A stretch of DNA of 64,000 nt, from the NCBI GenBank assembly GCA_020055645.1, contig CM034546.1, positions 14,694,001 through 14,758,000 on the forward strand, in the 5' to 3' direction. Both the position numbers and the translations under genes were made by a program. The notes below the pieces were generated by a model, which was not told the DNA's origin, did no database searches, and saw only the letters and a list, made by a program, of their open reading frames with translations. Positions 42,916-55,172 of the stretch are shown here, one piece after another; position 1 is the first letter of the stretch; each line of letters begins with the position of its first letter. This DNA is from Tomocerus qinae. Taxonomy: Eukaryota; Arthropoda; Collembola; Entomobryomorpha; Tomoceridae.

Positions 42916-43616
42916 TATTACATTAATTAGTTTAACACTCCTTGAGTAAATGGTTCTGTGAAAAAAAAATCGTGACAGGAAAATTTTGATGTTGCCGATG
43001 CAGTTAGCGTAGGTAAACGAATTTATTCTGTCTAGCTTATATAACATCTCCATGACCCAATTAGTTGTTGTTGTAATGCACTCATTCAATGCTGATTGAG
43101 TTGGTTGCACCCGACCTATATTGGTGGGTGCTGATTATAGTTGTTATTCTTCATTAATATGAATTACAATTACTACTGTTCAAAATCTGTTTTCCTGTAA
43201 GAATTAAGCTGTGAACCACACGGAAGTAAGGAATAAATAATTACTAATCTGCCATATTATAAACCGTAATATCTTCTTAATGCTTTTGCTATCTGCTTGC
43301 ACCTTGCGCCATATGCAACTATAGTGTCAGTTATAGAGAAGTTATATTATCATTGGAAAGAAAGAAAGTAAAATTAAATGATTGCCGGTGCCGCACAGTA
43401 CTACAGTACTACGATTTACTACAGCTCACAGTCTTCCCTAAAATGTAGTCCTGCATTATATTTTGGTTTAAAATGCCCATATTTTGTATTCAAAATGAAT
43501 TCAGATCAACTCTTAGTCTTAACAAGAAATTTTGCTGTACAAATTTATTGTTGCAATAAAATTACACAATTAATGGTTACAAACCACACGCTTTTCACAA
43601 TATCTGCTGCGACAAT
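42916..43616. other. Intergenic; end shared with IR 3' flanks
   Basis: No gene is seen. The last 110 bases resemble the 3' flanks of IR-B and IR-C, and a minus-strand AATAAA lies at 43544-43549. Confidence 0.5.
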
Positions 43617-46088
43617 TTACAAAAAGTGCTGTTTACATGATACATAAAATTTAATAATGTAATATTTGATACACATTTTTAAATGTTTGCAACCTCTGAC
43701 TAATAGGACATAAAAATCTACAATTTTCGCTTTTAAGGCTACTCGGATTTCCCATAAGAAAGCCACAGTAAATGTAAGTGAAATACAAGTAACAATATAA
43801 AATATGGTGGAAATATTTGAGTTGTAAAGTGTTAAAGCGCGTGGACGGTAAACCCAACATGTTTTGCATCTGGTATAATTAAATTCTTTGAAATATTGCA
43901 CCCATAAATGATAAAGGCCCGAGTGATCTAGCATATACATTTTTTGCTTGAAGAAAGTAGTGAGCAATGGAATATTCTCTGTTTCAGATCCATACTTAAT
44001 GGGGACTGTTAGAAAAGAGTTTTCTTCCTTACCATAGTACAATTGATTTTTTGGTTCAATGCCTCCATTTTCTGGATTCCAGTAAGAGTCATTCAGAAGT
44101 CGATGTATAATAGAACTTCTGAGAATCAAGATTGAGTTGTTGCATTGGGCTATCCATTTGTTTGCAGTTGTATAAGGAAATCCAGGAGGGAATTTGAGAG
44201 TTTTATTAATATTTTCGATAACTTTAGTCATCTTATTGTCTCCAATATTTTTGTAAAGCTTATAGATTTGTTTCAGCCAATGCACCAACTTAAAAGAGCT
44301 TGGATATATCATTTCGAATGAATTATATACCTGAACAGCTGCCTCGACAGTACTTTGATTTTCATTATGAAAATATAATGGATTATAAATATGACGCCTG
44401 CATTTTTTGGGATGTGCATAAGTGTTGTTTACTTCATGACAATAATAGTTCCTTAAGATATCTGTCTGCGTAAACAAAGGAATTTCGAAAGGTTGTAATT
44501 CATTAGCGCCCATAATTTCACCAAAAGAACTAAATCCAGAAAGATTAGCGAATTGTGCAATCGATTTAATTCGTTTCACTGGCGGCGGCTCAACTAAATC
44601 AGTGATGACAATTCCCTTGTAGCAGTTGCTGAGTACAATGAACATTAGAAGCAAAGGACCGATGACTAACTTGAGCCAAAACGTTTTCTCAGCCTTTGCT
44701 GAGAGGGAGTAACTGACTTCCAATAAGTAGGCATAACAAATCATGGCGAACGGAATGCTTTCATCCTTTTTACAATACACAACTCCGTGTACAAAGCCAA
44801 TCACGGAAATAATAGTGAGAATGATGGCCAGCCAAGCATACGGTTCGAATGGTCGAATATATCCATAGAAGGAGAGACTCCCGTCTTCCAAAACGACACA
44901 TGAAATGAAATTATATGACTCTGTCATTGTTGTAATCATGGTTTGGTGAGGACTGACACTTCCATCATAAAATGGATCCAATTGGAAATACAATCTAACT
45001 AAGTAAGGTATTTCGTGGTCGTAAAAGCAATTAACTGCAGATCTTCCATTAACTACAAACATAGTCGAGTTTGGATAATTTTCGAAAATGATTGAAAATA
45101 TTGGATGTGAAGGGCTATACTCTTTTCTGATAACAAATGTTGTTAAATAGGCATGTAATAACGGATACCAGCAAGATAAGTCGTTTCCCGCGTGTTTTGA
45201 ATACCAAACATTTTTATCTATAACTTGCACCAAAAACGTTTTTGCAAAACTGCTTACCTTCATAAAATTTTGTATCGCCAATGCACGCAGGGACTGCTCA
45301 AAACAATCCATTTCCAAGCACAAAGGGACAATATCATAACTACGGTATGGAATTTTCGGTTCATTTGATTCTGCATGAGGACAAACGAAATAAATCGCAG
45401 GATCATCATTATCCGACAAAGATAACAAAAGCCATGGTTTTGAAAGAAAAAGACGATGTAACATTCTTCCACGATGTTTAACGTTTATCATTACATCAAC
45501 AAAATAAATCGGATTTGATTTAGCCGACTCCAGGATGCGTCCGTCCATGAGTGTGTAGACAGCTGAATTTTCTCCAAAATTGTACCACCTCCGATGGTAT
45601 ACTGCATTTATTCTGTCATGAAATTCTTTTGAAGTGGAAACTTCGCTGGCATGGATAATTAGCATTTTGTCCATGAAATATTTCTCATCAAAATTGACAA
45701 TGATATGAGCTAAACAGATTAAACGGCTTTTTGGGTTTGGGAGCATTATAGTTAGATTTTTTTCCTTATAAACTGACTCACACTCTGTAAACCGACTTGC
45801 GGCTGTCCATCCTCGCTCGAGCATATAATCACTTGGACTACAATAACTCTCGTTGTCATTGAACTTTAATTTTGTAATTACAAGAGGACTATTTATCTCT
45901 TGTACTTCATCACTCAATGAATCGTCTCGTGGAGTGACGATATCATTCTTCTGCCATATCAAGTTAACATGGCAGTCGTTTTCCAATTGTACCACCTCGG
46001 ACAATTTCCATCCTATGCATACTTTGGCGATAATAAACACAGAAAGTAAAAGACAAGTAAATGCTTTATGCAATGAAGGATAATTCAT
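43617..46088 (-). CDS. IR-D: divergent ionotropic-receptor-like channel
   Basis: This is an intact paralogue of about 823 residues from the conserved ATG (MNYPSLHK, 46088). The frame is open 18 codons further upstream, but only to a GTG that lies on the promoter core, so the inner ATG is preferred. Signal peptide, ectodomain, M1 after YGYIRPFEPYAW, pore loop IPFAMICYAYLLEVSYS, M3 ending SNCYKGIVITDLVEPPP, S2-like half and M4 are all present. It is the most divergent of the four copies in the loops (for example in the 340-380 region), and the tail ends CKQHFL. No introns. It stands apart from the A-B-C array but keeps the same strand, promoter core, 5' flank and 3' AATAAA. Confidence 0.8.
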   Translation of the reverse strand: MNYPSLHKAFTCLLLSVFIIAKVCIGWKLSEVVQLENDCHVNLIWQKNDIVTPRDDSLSDEVQEINSPLVITKLKFNDNESYCSPSDYMLERGWTAASRFTECESVYKEKNLTIMLPNPKSRLICLAHIIVNFDEKYFMDKMLIIHASEVSTSKEFHDRINAVYHRRWYNFGENSAVYTLMDGRILESAKSNPIYFVDVMINVKHRGRMLHRLFLSKPWLLLSLSDNDDPAIYFVCPHAESNEPKIPYRSYDIVPLCLEMDCFEQSLRALAIQNFMKVSSFAKTFLVQVIDKNVWYSKHAGNDLSCWYPLLHAYLTTFVIRKEYSPSHPIFSIIFENYPNSTMFVVNGRSAVNCFYDHEIPYLVRLYFQLDPFYDGSVSPHQTMITTMTESYNFISCVVLEDGSLSFYGYIRPFEPYAWLAIILTIISVIGFVHGVVYCKKDESIPFAMICYAYLLEVSYSLSAKAEKTFWLKLVIGPLLLMFIVLSNCYKGIVITDLVEPPPVKRIKSIAQFANLSGFSSFGEIMGANELQPFEIPLFTQTDILRNYYCHEVNNTYAHPKKCRRHIYNPLYFHNENQSTVEAAVQVYNSFEMIYPSSFKLVHWLKQIYKLYKNIGDNKMTKVIENINKTLKFPPGFPYTTANKWIAQCNNSILILRSSIIHRLLNDSYWNPENGGIEPKNQLYYGKEENSFLTVPIKYGSETENIPLLTTFFKQKMYMLDHSGLYHLWVQYFKEFNYTRCKTCWVYRPRALTLYNSNISTIFYIVTCISLTFTVAFLWEIRVALKAKIVDFYVLLVRGCKHLKMCIKYYIIKFYVSCKQHFL

Positions 46089-46122
46089 GTCAATTAATAT
46101 TTGCCTATCTAAAATTGTTGAG

Positions 46123-46140
46123 ACAATTCTTATAAGCTCC
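46123..46140 (-). promoter_or_regulatory. Conserved TATAAG core promoter of IR-D
   Basis: The minus strand reads GAGCTTATAAGAATTGTC, about 42 bases before the ATG. The core is shared by all four IR genes. Confidence 0.5.
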
Positions 46141-46142
46141 AC

Positions 46143-48128
46143 TAATTTAACACATTTTATTTTTAATATTTTATGATGTTGAGATTCTCCGACTTTTCTT
46201 CTACTATTCTGCTGATTAGGTTTATGACTCTACATAATTTATTTTTGATTTTATTTAAAGGTTAAGACTAATAAAATTCCAACTGTTACTTAAAGGTACA
46301 ATATCAACGGTAAAGTATGCCGAACAATTGCAATTTCATATTTGTAGTCTCTAACCACGTACCTATGTAGTCAGTATCAAATTGGGTACTGATATATATT
46401 TAGACAAATCCATACAACTTTTTGGTCACGAACAATGAAAAGCACACGCACATACTTAGTTGATTAGCTGAGTGTTCACTGTGTATTAATATAGTCAAAT
46501 TACAAAAGGGTTAAAATAGGACATTTTGACCTAAAAGTAATTTAATGGCCATTTAAGTCTTACAAAAATTACAAAATTGAAAAACTTACTAAAACGTACT
46601 TATTAATCTGATTTAATAAAAATTTTATGTAGAAATATCAAAATGTGTCAAGTCATAAAGTTGCACCTCTGCATCTATACTTACGTATCCAACGATGACT
46701 TCCTCCAAAGCTCTAGTTCTGCTTATCGTTAGGTTAGGTTACTGACAGAATGCTTCCTTATTGTCAAACACTGCAAATTTATTTATTATACGCTAAAAAT
46801 ATTTTCGAATGGCTAATCAGACAGTCTCGAGGCATCACATATAGTTAACCTTTCATGGGATATTGGTTGATTAAAAATAATTTTTAAAATAGACAAATTT
46901 TTCATGGTTTTTAGAAAAATGTTAACCAATATATTTTAGCCTACCGTCGGATGAGAATATATTTCGATCCATCTATTTAAGCCTGACGCAGGTTAAAAAA
47001 TGTTTTTTTCGGCGTTTTTAATAAATATATTTTAGGTATGCTTTATAACTGAACACTTACGGAAAATCAGTTTATTAATTATTCATGGTCGTATTTGCCT
47101 CCCACTTTTCATGTTGGACATAAAACCAAGTCCATCAAATGTTTTTAGGAGGTCATGCTAAGTAATTGTGTTTGTATGAGTAGCCGTCGATAAATAGTAG
47201 ATCTTTCGTTTCTCATGTCTATTCAGGCATAGAGGGAGTGAACATGTAAATAAAATATCGAAAGACGTGCAAATTTAAATACATTAGACATTAAAAATTG
47301 CTGTTTACCAACGTGATCTTTCACGTGCTTTCATTGCCCGAAACTTATGTTTATCTAATTCGTAGTTTAATCCAGTGACACCTTAAAACATTATGGCCAA
47401 TAATGCTTTTGACATACATGTCTGTAATGTTTCGTTATATAATCAAAAAAGTTGGAGATCGAAATTTAAAAAGTACCTATTTATTTTGTTTATTATTGTT
47501 TTTAAAACATTGTCTGGAAATCTCGAGTGTGGTAGGTAACTTATGTTAAATCTATACAGTCAAAGATTGTATTAATTATGTCCTAGAATAAAAGAGGTAA
47601 GTTAAACTTCTGCCCTGCATTCTTCTTTGAATGTATGAGTTAGGTTAGGTTATCTTCTAAACCTCATAATTGCATAAGTAGTACTTTAGTTGAACCTAAA
47701 CTTCAATGTATGAAGGTCACTATGCTCTTCTCTATGAATACAGTCGTAGTATAACTGTAGCCTCTGCACAACGGCGCCATTGTACTAGTATAACTTTTCC
47801 TCGGCTGTTATACTAGGATAACCGACCCCCGAGGTTTCAGTACAACTGTTGCATTCTTAAATACATTGAAAAGTATGAGTTAATAAGGCCATAAGGCAAT
47901 TATGCTGCTTTATAATGATGATCGTTATAATTTATGCTCAAAATCTAGCTTGATTAACTCGGTCAAACAGTGATAATTGCAAAACCCCAAATAATTATGT
48001 CAGTAGAATTAGAAACGTAAAAAGCAATTAATTGCACTTAATATTATTACATGCACTGGCAACGTGGCACTTTGTACCACAGCGTCTTGCATTTGCAGAT
48101 TGATTGACTACTGTAGGAAGTTGCCGAC
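46143..48128. repeat. IR-D 5' flank, parent of the segmental duplication
   Basis: The sequence from about 46405 to 47720 is repeated at 56832-59370, and it is also homologous at lower identity to the IR-A and IR-B flanks. Landmarks are CATACAACTTTTTGGTCACG near 46411, GAATGCTTCCTTATT near 46748, TAGCCTACCGTCGGATGAG near 46938 and GGCATAGAGGGAGTGAACAT near 47226. Positions 47720-48128 have no gene and no counterpart in the second block. Confidence 0.75.
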
Positions 48129-48311
48129 CAGGGTTGCGGTATCCGGATAGGAAGGTGTGGACAAAAGTGGATAAAAGTGGTTTTATCCAGGGCAAAACTA
48201 GTTTTGTCCTGGAAGAAATTAGTTTTGTCCACTTTTGTCCTGGATAGAAAGTGGACAAAACTAATTTCATCCTGGACAGTAATAGTTTTGTCCGGACAAA
48301 ACGCAACCCTG
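48129..48311. mobile_element. hAT-like MITE with CAGGGTTGCG termini (183 bp)
   Basis: Tips CAGGGTTGCG and CGCAACCCTG are perfect inverted repeats. A perfect 8-bp target duplication TTGCCGAC flanks it (48121-48128 and 48312-48319). The interior repeats GTCC / GGAC motifs (TTTTGTCC) many times, probably subterminal transposase sites. A degraded relative starts at 55173. Confidence 0.9.
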
Positions 48312-48911
48312 TTGCCGACCTTGTAATGTAATGTAATAACTTTATTTTCAACCTTTGCACAACAGAGTACACTGCTGGTTTCCAACAAAGGACCTTAGGA
48401 CAGTTATGTACTAACATGTGCTTTATTCTGCATTCTATTTACTACTTTCACTAATTTACTAAATTTTTCACTTATAAAATAACTTTCATGTACTAAATTT
48501 CACTTTTAAGACGAAGGTATGAATTGGGGTAATTCGTCAGATTTGGGGTTAAGTGAGAGTGAGAACTTTAATCTTTTTGTTTCCCGCGTATAAGATATAC
48601 ATACAATTTTAAATTAATCAATCAAACGCCGAAATGCAAACGGTGTGACTTAATTGCTTTGAGCTGGCGGTTGTTTTTGATTGCTTGATGATGTCTCCAC
48701 TCTCCAGTTCTAAAAATAACGTAGCTAGGTCGAAATGAGTGCTCAAAAATAAATTTAAAAACGTAAGTAAGGTTTATCGGTTTATGGATATATGATATCT
48801 TTTCACTAACAGCACTATAGAAAGCCATTTTAAAAAGCTTTATTTGTTAGGTATCTAGTTGAAACTTAGAATTTACTGACTTTTCCATTTTTTATTCCCT
48901 GGTGTCTGGAA
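48312..48911 (+). promoter_or_regulatory. 5' region of the F-box gene, duplicated at 61870-62372
   Basis: From about 48415 this sequence is repeated upstream of the second F-box copy. Both copies keep TTTCCCGCGTATAAGAT (near 48581 and 62018): TTTCCCGC fits the E2F consensus and TATAAGA may be a TATA box. The distance to the ATG is over 300 bases, so another start site or a leader intron is possible. No coding region is seen. Confidence 0.4.
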
Positions 48912-51877
48912 ATGGACGAGGAGATAAATGAGCTTAGATTGTATACAAGAGTGAGTAATTTTTATTTTGAACGTGGATGGCTGACTGAAAATGAAAAGCT
49001 CCAAATCGTAAGTTCTCACAATATATTATGAATAAAAATATCTAATGCATGGCAAATTCTCAATGGCATTTTCGTAAATTTGAAACCAAATCCTGAATTA
49101 TGATTTCCGTCATTATTTATATGCTGTATGCTACTTACTTATGTTTCTCAATGGTTTTAGAACACAAAGAAGATTCTCCACAATAAGAAGAGTGCATTGT
49201 TTGATGTAATGAAAAATATGAATTGTGAGGCTAACTCTGCAAAATTGCTTTGTGCCATAAGATGCGTCAACCAGGTTGATATGTCCAATGACAATTGGGA
49301 AATGGATGGTAGCGAGAAACAATTTTTGTCTATCATTATGGCCAATTTGTTTGAAAAGTCACTCATTAGTCTGGAGGAAAAATTGGATTTTGTAAGTTAT
49401 AATTCTGATTGAAATTGCAATTTAATATTCGCATTAGTTATATAGTATAGTATAGTTGTAAATTTCAATCCGATGAAAAATTGAAATTTAAATTATGATT
49501 TCATTAGTAAAATGTTTCACGGCAAAATAATTGCCGTGAAATAAATAAAAAATTCTGCTCAAAATAATTGTTACAAAAACGTTAATACTATATATACTTC
49601 TGTATATTATTGTATTTAAGTTGATTTATGATTATTCTTTTTTAACGGATTACATAAATTGTTGGTCAACAGACATAGGTACCACTTGTTGTACAGTACT
49701 GTATTTAGAACGTTAGAAGTCGATTTCTGAGAGGAAAATGCACAAAAGCATGATGTATTAGACATATTCGCGAAAAACTCACAAGGTTTTAGTACTTTTT
49801 GTGAAAATAAGACAAAAATGGCCAAAAACTCGCATAAAGCCTTTCGAAGTGCAAAATTTTTTCTATATTTCTTGGATTCAACCTTTGCCTTTATGCCCTC
49901 TTTCATACAGCATTGAAGCTCTATATTGTACTATCAATAAAAGTAAATATTTTTTAGTGAAAGAGACCAAAATGTTCTAATACTAACACAGTCAACAGTT
50001 TAAAAAATGATCTACATATTAAAAGTCAACTGTAATATGAAAAAAAAGTAATAAAAAAATTATATGAAGGTAGCATGAAAATATTCAGTATTTGTACGGT
50101 AGTCATATTATATGTACGGTGTCTCTATTATATTTTATGACCCTTTTTAGGAAAAACTGGTAGAGGCCGAGAATGGACATCAAAATGGAGTTAGCAAAGG
50201 AGCAAGATTGGTGGAAGATCAGGAAGAAAACATGGAATTAAGTGCATGTGAAAACACAAATAGAAATCCCATGGAGGTGGACCCAGTAAGTTTAATTTTA
50301 ATTCACGCTATAAGTTTGTAATGATTTTATTCTATCTGGTTAATGGGATTTAAAAGTTTTAAATACAAATTGCAAAACTTCCGTCTATTTATTAGATCAT
50401 CAGATGTATCTTGCAGTATTTGAATGTTGAAGAAATTAAGAAGTGCCGTTATATTTCGAAAGAGTGGGCATCTGTGGCACTAAAAGTCTTGACTACTCGA
50501 TCAGAAATTAATTTTTCTCGTGAGGACGATGATGACACTGAATCTAAGACGCCTTTGAAATTCTTTCAAGTTTTCCCTGATACATCGCCAAACATTGTCC
50601 CTTTCTCTGCATTTTCTATTACGTATGGGGACAAAAAAAACCCTTGGACAATCGAAGAATTAAATTACTTTTTTGAACGGCAAGGAAAGTACATCTTTGA
50701 ACTTGGACTACATGAACTCTATTTAGTGAACGACCGAAATAAAAAAGTAAAGAGGTTTGATATTTCTCCGTGGTTATCAAATTCTCCAATAATTCAAGCA
50801 GATACGAAAAGGTGGACTCAACTAGCTGTTGGTGTTGGTTCAACTTCAACAGATTTAGTAATACCTTTAAGCGTGCTTTCCTTTGCAAAACACTTGGACC
50901 TGTTGAACTGCCACGTAAATATCCAAGATGGGATTCAAATTAGTCCAATTTCAATAATCTTGGTATCCGTGACAATGGTTAAAGAAGAAGATGAATTAAG
51001 CGAGTTTTGTAGCAACGATATTTTTGATTTTTCAAAAACTGAACGTATCAATTTTGAAGATTTGAATATATGGTTGGACTTGGGCAGAAACGAAACAGTA
51101 AACCTTAAGCTTCTTGATCTGGTAGATATCACAGTAAGAAATTGGGAAACTTGCAGATGGAATGTCGACATATTGAATCTTAAATTTGTACCATTAACAA
51201 AACCGATAAAAATGACAATCAAAGAGCTTAATTGCACACATTCTAAAACAGATTTGTCTATCCTGCCACAATCATTGAAACGACTTCGCATAACTGCTAC
51301 CAGCAATAATAATTGCTTTTGCAGTCAACCTATTGCTCTTCATAACCTGAAATGTTTGCGTTTCAATCTCATTGATGATTCCTTTTCAACGGTCAGTCAA
51401 AACTTCAGATGCCCAAATTTGGTCAACCTTAGTTTGACAACAAAAAAACAAACCCCCTTAGATCTAGAATGGATTTCTGGAACTATCAAAAACATTTCAC
51501 TTAAGGGGGTAACGGTTAAAAACGAACAAAACAAGGAATTAAATCTGAATAAACTAATTTTAGATTATTATACTCCTGCCGATGCGAAACATATTTTAAG
51601 TACTGGAATACAAACAAAAGAACTGGTTTTATGTTTATCGACTACTGGAAAAGAAATAGAAACAACTTTCTTGGAACTTTTGGAATACGATAAAAACAGC
51701 CCGAGACCCTGCCAACGCATTTACGCAGGTCAATTTTTTTGGAATATACGTCCTCTTCGCAATTGTGTCGACACTAAAGCTGAATATTATGTCTTCGAAA
51801 ATCAACAGGGAAAATCCATTGATAGCTTGGAAACAGTTAATTATATCAGCTATGATTCCGATTGTGAAGATGAATAG
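48912..51877 (+). CDS. F-box protein, four exons
   Basis: Coding exons: 48912-49007, 49161-49391, 50151-50285 and 50396-51877. All three donors are GTAAGT or GTAAGTT and all introns are phase 0. The product is about 647 residues. Exons 1 and 2 encode an N-terminal helical domain (about 109 residues, unknown family), exon 3 an acidic linker, and exon 4 opens with an F-box core (IIRCILQYLNVEEIKKCRYIS followed by KEW; an internal exon, so no ATG is expected), then a long region with leucine-rich-repeat-like strands (LRFNLIDDSF, LVNLSLTT) and an acidic tail DSDCEDE. F-box proteins recruit substrates to SCF ubiquitin ligases through SKP1. An F-box placed after a separate N-terminal domain is less common than an N-terminal F-box. 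Its first two exons are repeated at 62373-62834. Confidence 0.75.
49392..50150. other. Intron 2 of the F-box gene
   Basis: The intron is 759 bases long, AT-rich, and contains a stretch (about 49720-49910) with TTCTGAGAGGAAAATGCAC, an AAATAAGACAAAAATGGCC phrase and GCCCTCTTTCATA that is repeated at 63540-63735 in the second copy. This stretch may itself be an old transposon. No exon is recognised inside. Confidence 0.6.
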
Positions 51878-52639
51878 GTCAGATAATGTCTTTGTCAAAG
51901 AGTATTTGCCCTTTTTTTACATGAAGGCATTCCTTTAAATTAAATCTCTTTTGACGCTTCTGTCTGTCTACTATGCTAATGCCTACTACCCACCACAGGC
52001 ATGTTTAACTAAAAATATAGTGCCAGTATGCTATATTAACGATTTAAAACTTAAAAATAGCTATGGTAAATAATGATAAATTTTTGTAATATCAATTTTT
52101 GTAAACCATATTATAATAAATTAGAAAATTATAAGCACATTTTTTTGGCAAATAATAAATAAAATTACTTGTCAGCAATTAATAAATATTTCGAAATGAT
52201 GAGCATACATATACACTATTCATCATATTTACACAAATTGTCTCATTTTATTCTCACTTCTTAAAGCACTGTAGATTAGTGTACCATTTGATATCTCGCA
52301 AGGTATCGTCATATTAATTATACAGGACCAGATACACATGACAGAAAGGATAAGCGTATACTAAACATATAAACTACATTGAAGTTATTGCATGCATTTA
52401 TCTCTGTTCTCTTGTGATTTTATTTTATTTCGTTCCCTCACAATACTCAGTTTGTGTGCTCTATTTATGGGCTCAGATATACTCATATCTCTCAATGATG
52501 TATACCAAAAGGTACATCGAAAATTCGCCAGCAGAAAATTAATACATTACTTACTACTATATTATTATAAGCACTTCCAGGTATATTATATTATATGGAA
52601 GTAGACCAAGCCACTCTCTTCAGTATCAAATACGTGCTC
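51878..52639. other. F-box gene 3' flank, no gene
   Basis: AATAAATAAAATT near 52148 could serve as a polyadenylation signal. No coding region is supported. Confidence 0.45.
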
Positions 52640-53730
52640 TACATTATCATTGTCTTCATTATCCAGTTCTGATAAAGAAATGTTTAGCAGTTGATTTAGT
52701 ATGGATTTAGATAACTATTATAGTGATAATTGATAATAGACTGAAATTAGCTCATGGTTTGGGAAACACCAGGTCAAAAAGAAGATTGTCAGACTGTATA
52801 AAATGGGAATATAGGTATTTGTGTAGTACACACATGACTTTTGTATGTGATGGCTAGAAATAGAAAGTGTGACTGTGTATAGCGGTTTATGAATGGGTAT
52901 GGGGCATTGAATATGTATGGGAAGCTTCCCTATCATCGCGATCGCGGTGTTACTGTCACTGTCCGTTTTGTATTCCACACTTATACACATTTACTTGCCC
53001 CGATTATAGATAGATAAAAAACGCGCAGAGCATTGACTAACCTTTACTTTACCCAACATACCTTATCCATTCATTCGACATATCCATGACAGTTTCTACT
53101 TTATGACATATTTACATCACTATGGTTGTTTTAGGTTCCTACAGCAGTTACCTATCTAAATTATCACCATACATATTCAATATTTTGCCATACACATTCA
53201 TAAAGTAGTTCACAACGCACCATACAAAAAGGCACAATATTTGTTAAAAAATCCCCCATACAAAAGTCATGTATGTGCCAAACCACTTAATTGGCAAAAG
53301 TGTAAACTACTTATTTGCATCGAGAAATCAAAATTTTGGATAAAATTGGATATCAAACAAGGGACATTCGAAATTGACATTCTTATCACAAATGGAATTT
53401 ACATGTAATCGCACGAACCCCAAAATATTTGGGTATTTTAATGATATGTTTAATGAAAATATTTCGGTTTTCTTGGATGTCGGGCACTTCCTCCTTATAC
53501 ACAGCATTAGGTAATAATATTTGCGAATCCAATTTTTAAACTGTATCTTGGTCTAGTAAGGACGCGGAAATAAGTAGTCAATAGCCCGACTACAGTTCTG
53601 CCATCTTACATGGTCGAGGTACTGCTTCTTATTGGAAGCTTAAAATGTTTGGCCTTTTATAGTCACAAGTTTTATAGGGGCAAAAATACTAGGAAAGTTT
53701 TTGGCATTTCGAAGGCTTTATATTATCAAT
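52640..53730. repeat. Tandem duplication, copy 1 (about 1.1 kb)
   Basis: This copy begins near TCATTGTCTTCATTATCCAG and runs to CAAAAATACTAGGAAAGTTT, then GGCATTTCGAAGG. It is followed at once by copy 2 in the same orientation. No gene is seen. Shared landmarks are ATGTTTAGCAGTTGATTTAG, TGTATAGCGGTTTATGAATG and CCCCAAAATATTTGGGTA. Confidence 0.8.
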
Positions 53731-54529
53731 TGTCTTCCTTGTCCAATTCTGATAAAGATATGTTTAGCAGTTGATTTAGTATGGATTTAGATAACTATAA
53801 AGTGATAATAGATTGAAACTGGCTCATGGTTTGGGAAACAGCAGGTCAAAACACAAAGATTGTCAGACTGTGTTAAATGTGAAAATAGGAATTTGTATGG
53901 ATTTGTGTATGTGATAGCTAGAAATAGAATGTGTGACGTGTGACGGTGTATAGCGGTTTATGAATGAGTATGGGAAGCTTCACTATCATCGGTGTTACTG
54001 TCACTGTCCCTTTTGTATTCCACAATTATACACATTTACTTGCCCCGATTATATATAGATAGAAAACGTGCAGATTAGATGCTAATTAAGAGATAATTGA
54101 GAGATTACAGTGCAGCGCAGAGCATCGACTAACCTTCACTTTACCCAACATACCTAATCATCCATTAATTCGACAAATCCACGACAGTTTCTACTTTATG
54201 ATACATATGACAAATCTACATCACTTTGTTTTAGGTTTCTACAGCTGTTACCTATCTAAATTATCACCATACTACATATGCAATATTGCCATACACATTC
54301 ATAAAGTAGTTCACAACACATCATACAAAGGCACACTATTTGTTAAAAACAATCCCCTATAAAAAAGTCATGTATGTGCCAAACCAGTTAATTGACAAAC
54401 GTATAAACTACTTGTGTGCATCGACTTATCAAAATTTTGGATACAATTGGATGCCATATTAATATTACTAACAAATTTTGCAATTTGTATTTACCATTAA
54501 TGAGCCATATAAATTTACAAAGTGTACAT

Positions 54530-55115
54530 AGTGTACAAAATACCATTTACCACTTACCAGTGGTAAGTGGTATTTAATGGTATTTAACGTTAAATACCAC
54601 TACCTAAAAAGTAGTGGTAAGTGGTAAAAATGGTAAAAATAGTTTCATTTAAATTTCGTGTTTGAATTTTGAATAAAATTCGGTGCCAAAGTATGAAATA
54701 GCTTAGCAGATGATCATTGTTGTCACAATTGATAAGTGTTCATCAATCAGAGTAGGATTCCACCAATGGGGGCGCTAATAACCCTTACCGATTGTGAAAG
54801 TAATTTTAGTTAATTAGCATCAATTTTAAATGGGCGGTACTGAATACAATCTTTCTTTCTTCATTTTTTTATAACTTTTGGTGTACAATCAAATAAATAT
54901 TATGATTAATTTAATTGATTAAGGCGCTGATTGGAAATATTTCACAGAAAATAAAGTTTTAAAACATATTTTAGGAAGTCTAGTGTATCTGTACTCAGCT
55001 CTCTAATCAATCGCTAAAATTTACCATTTTTACCATTAAATGCATTTTTACCATTAAGTGCATTTTTACCACTGTGATGGTAAAAAAGGCTAAAAAGTGG
55101 TAAATTTTGTACACT
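54530..55115. mobile_element. GTGTACAAAATTTACC-type TIR element
   Basis: The left end is AGTGTACAAAATACCATTTA and the reverse complement of the right end is AGTGTACAAAATTTACCACT. The interior contains TTACCACTTACCAGTGGTAA (self-complementary in part), CATTAAATGCATTTTTACCA repeats and unique sequence also present at 61690-61840 and 16510-16640 in the opposite orientation. It is absent from copy 1 of the tandem duplication. Confidence 0.8.
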
Positions 55116-55172
55116 GATATAAAACCATACAAACAAGGACACCCCAAAATATTTGGGTATTTTAATGATATA

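Noticed and set aside
46733-46745. Telomere-type (TTAGG) repeat, also near 47640
   Set aside because: Only two to three units, too short to be more than chance or a tiny interstitial remnant.
50411-51877. F-box gene as a single-exon gene starting at 50411
   Set aside because: The codon there is TTG and the frame continues upstream to a TTTATTAG acceptor. Three upstream exons with matching phase complete the gene.
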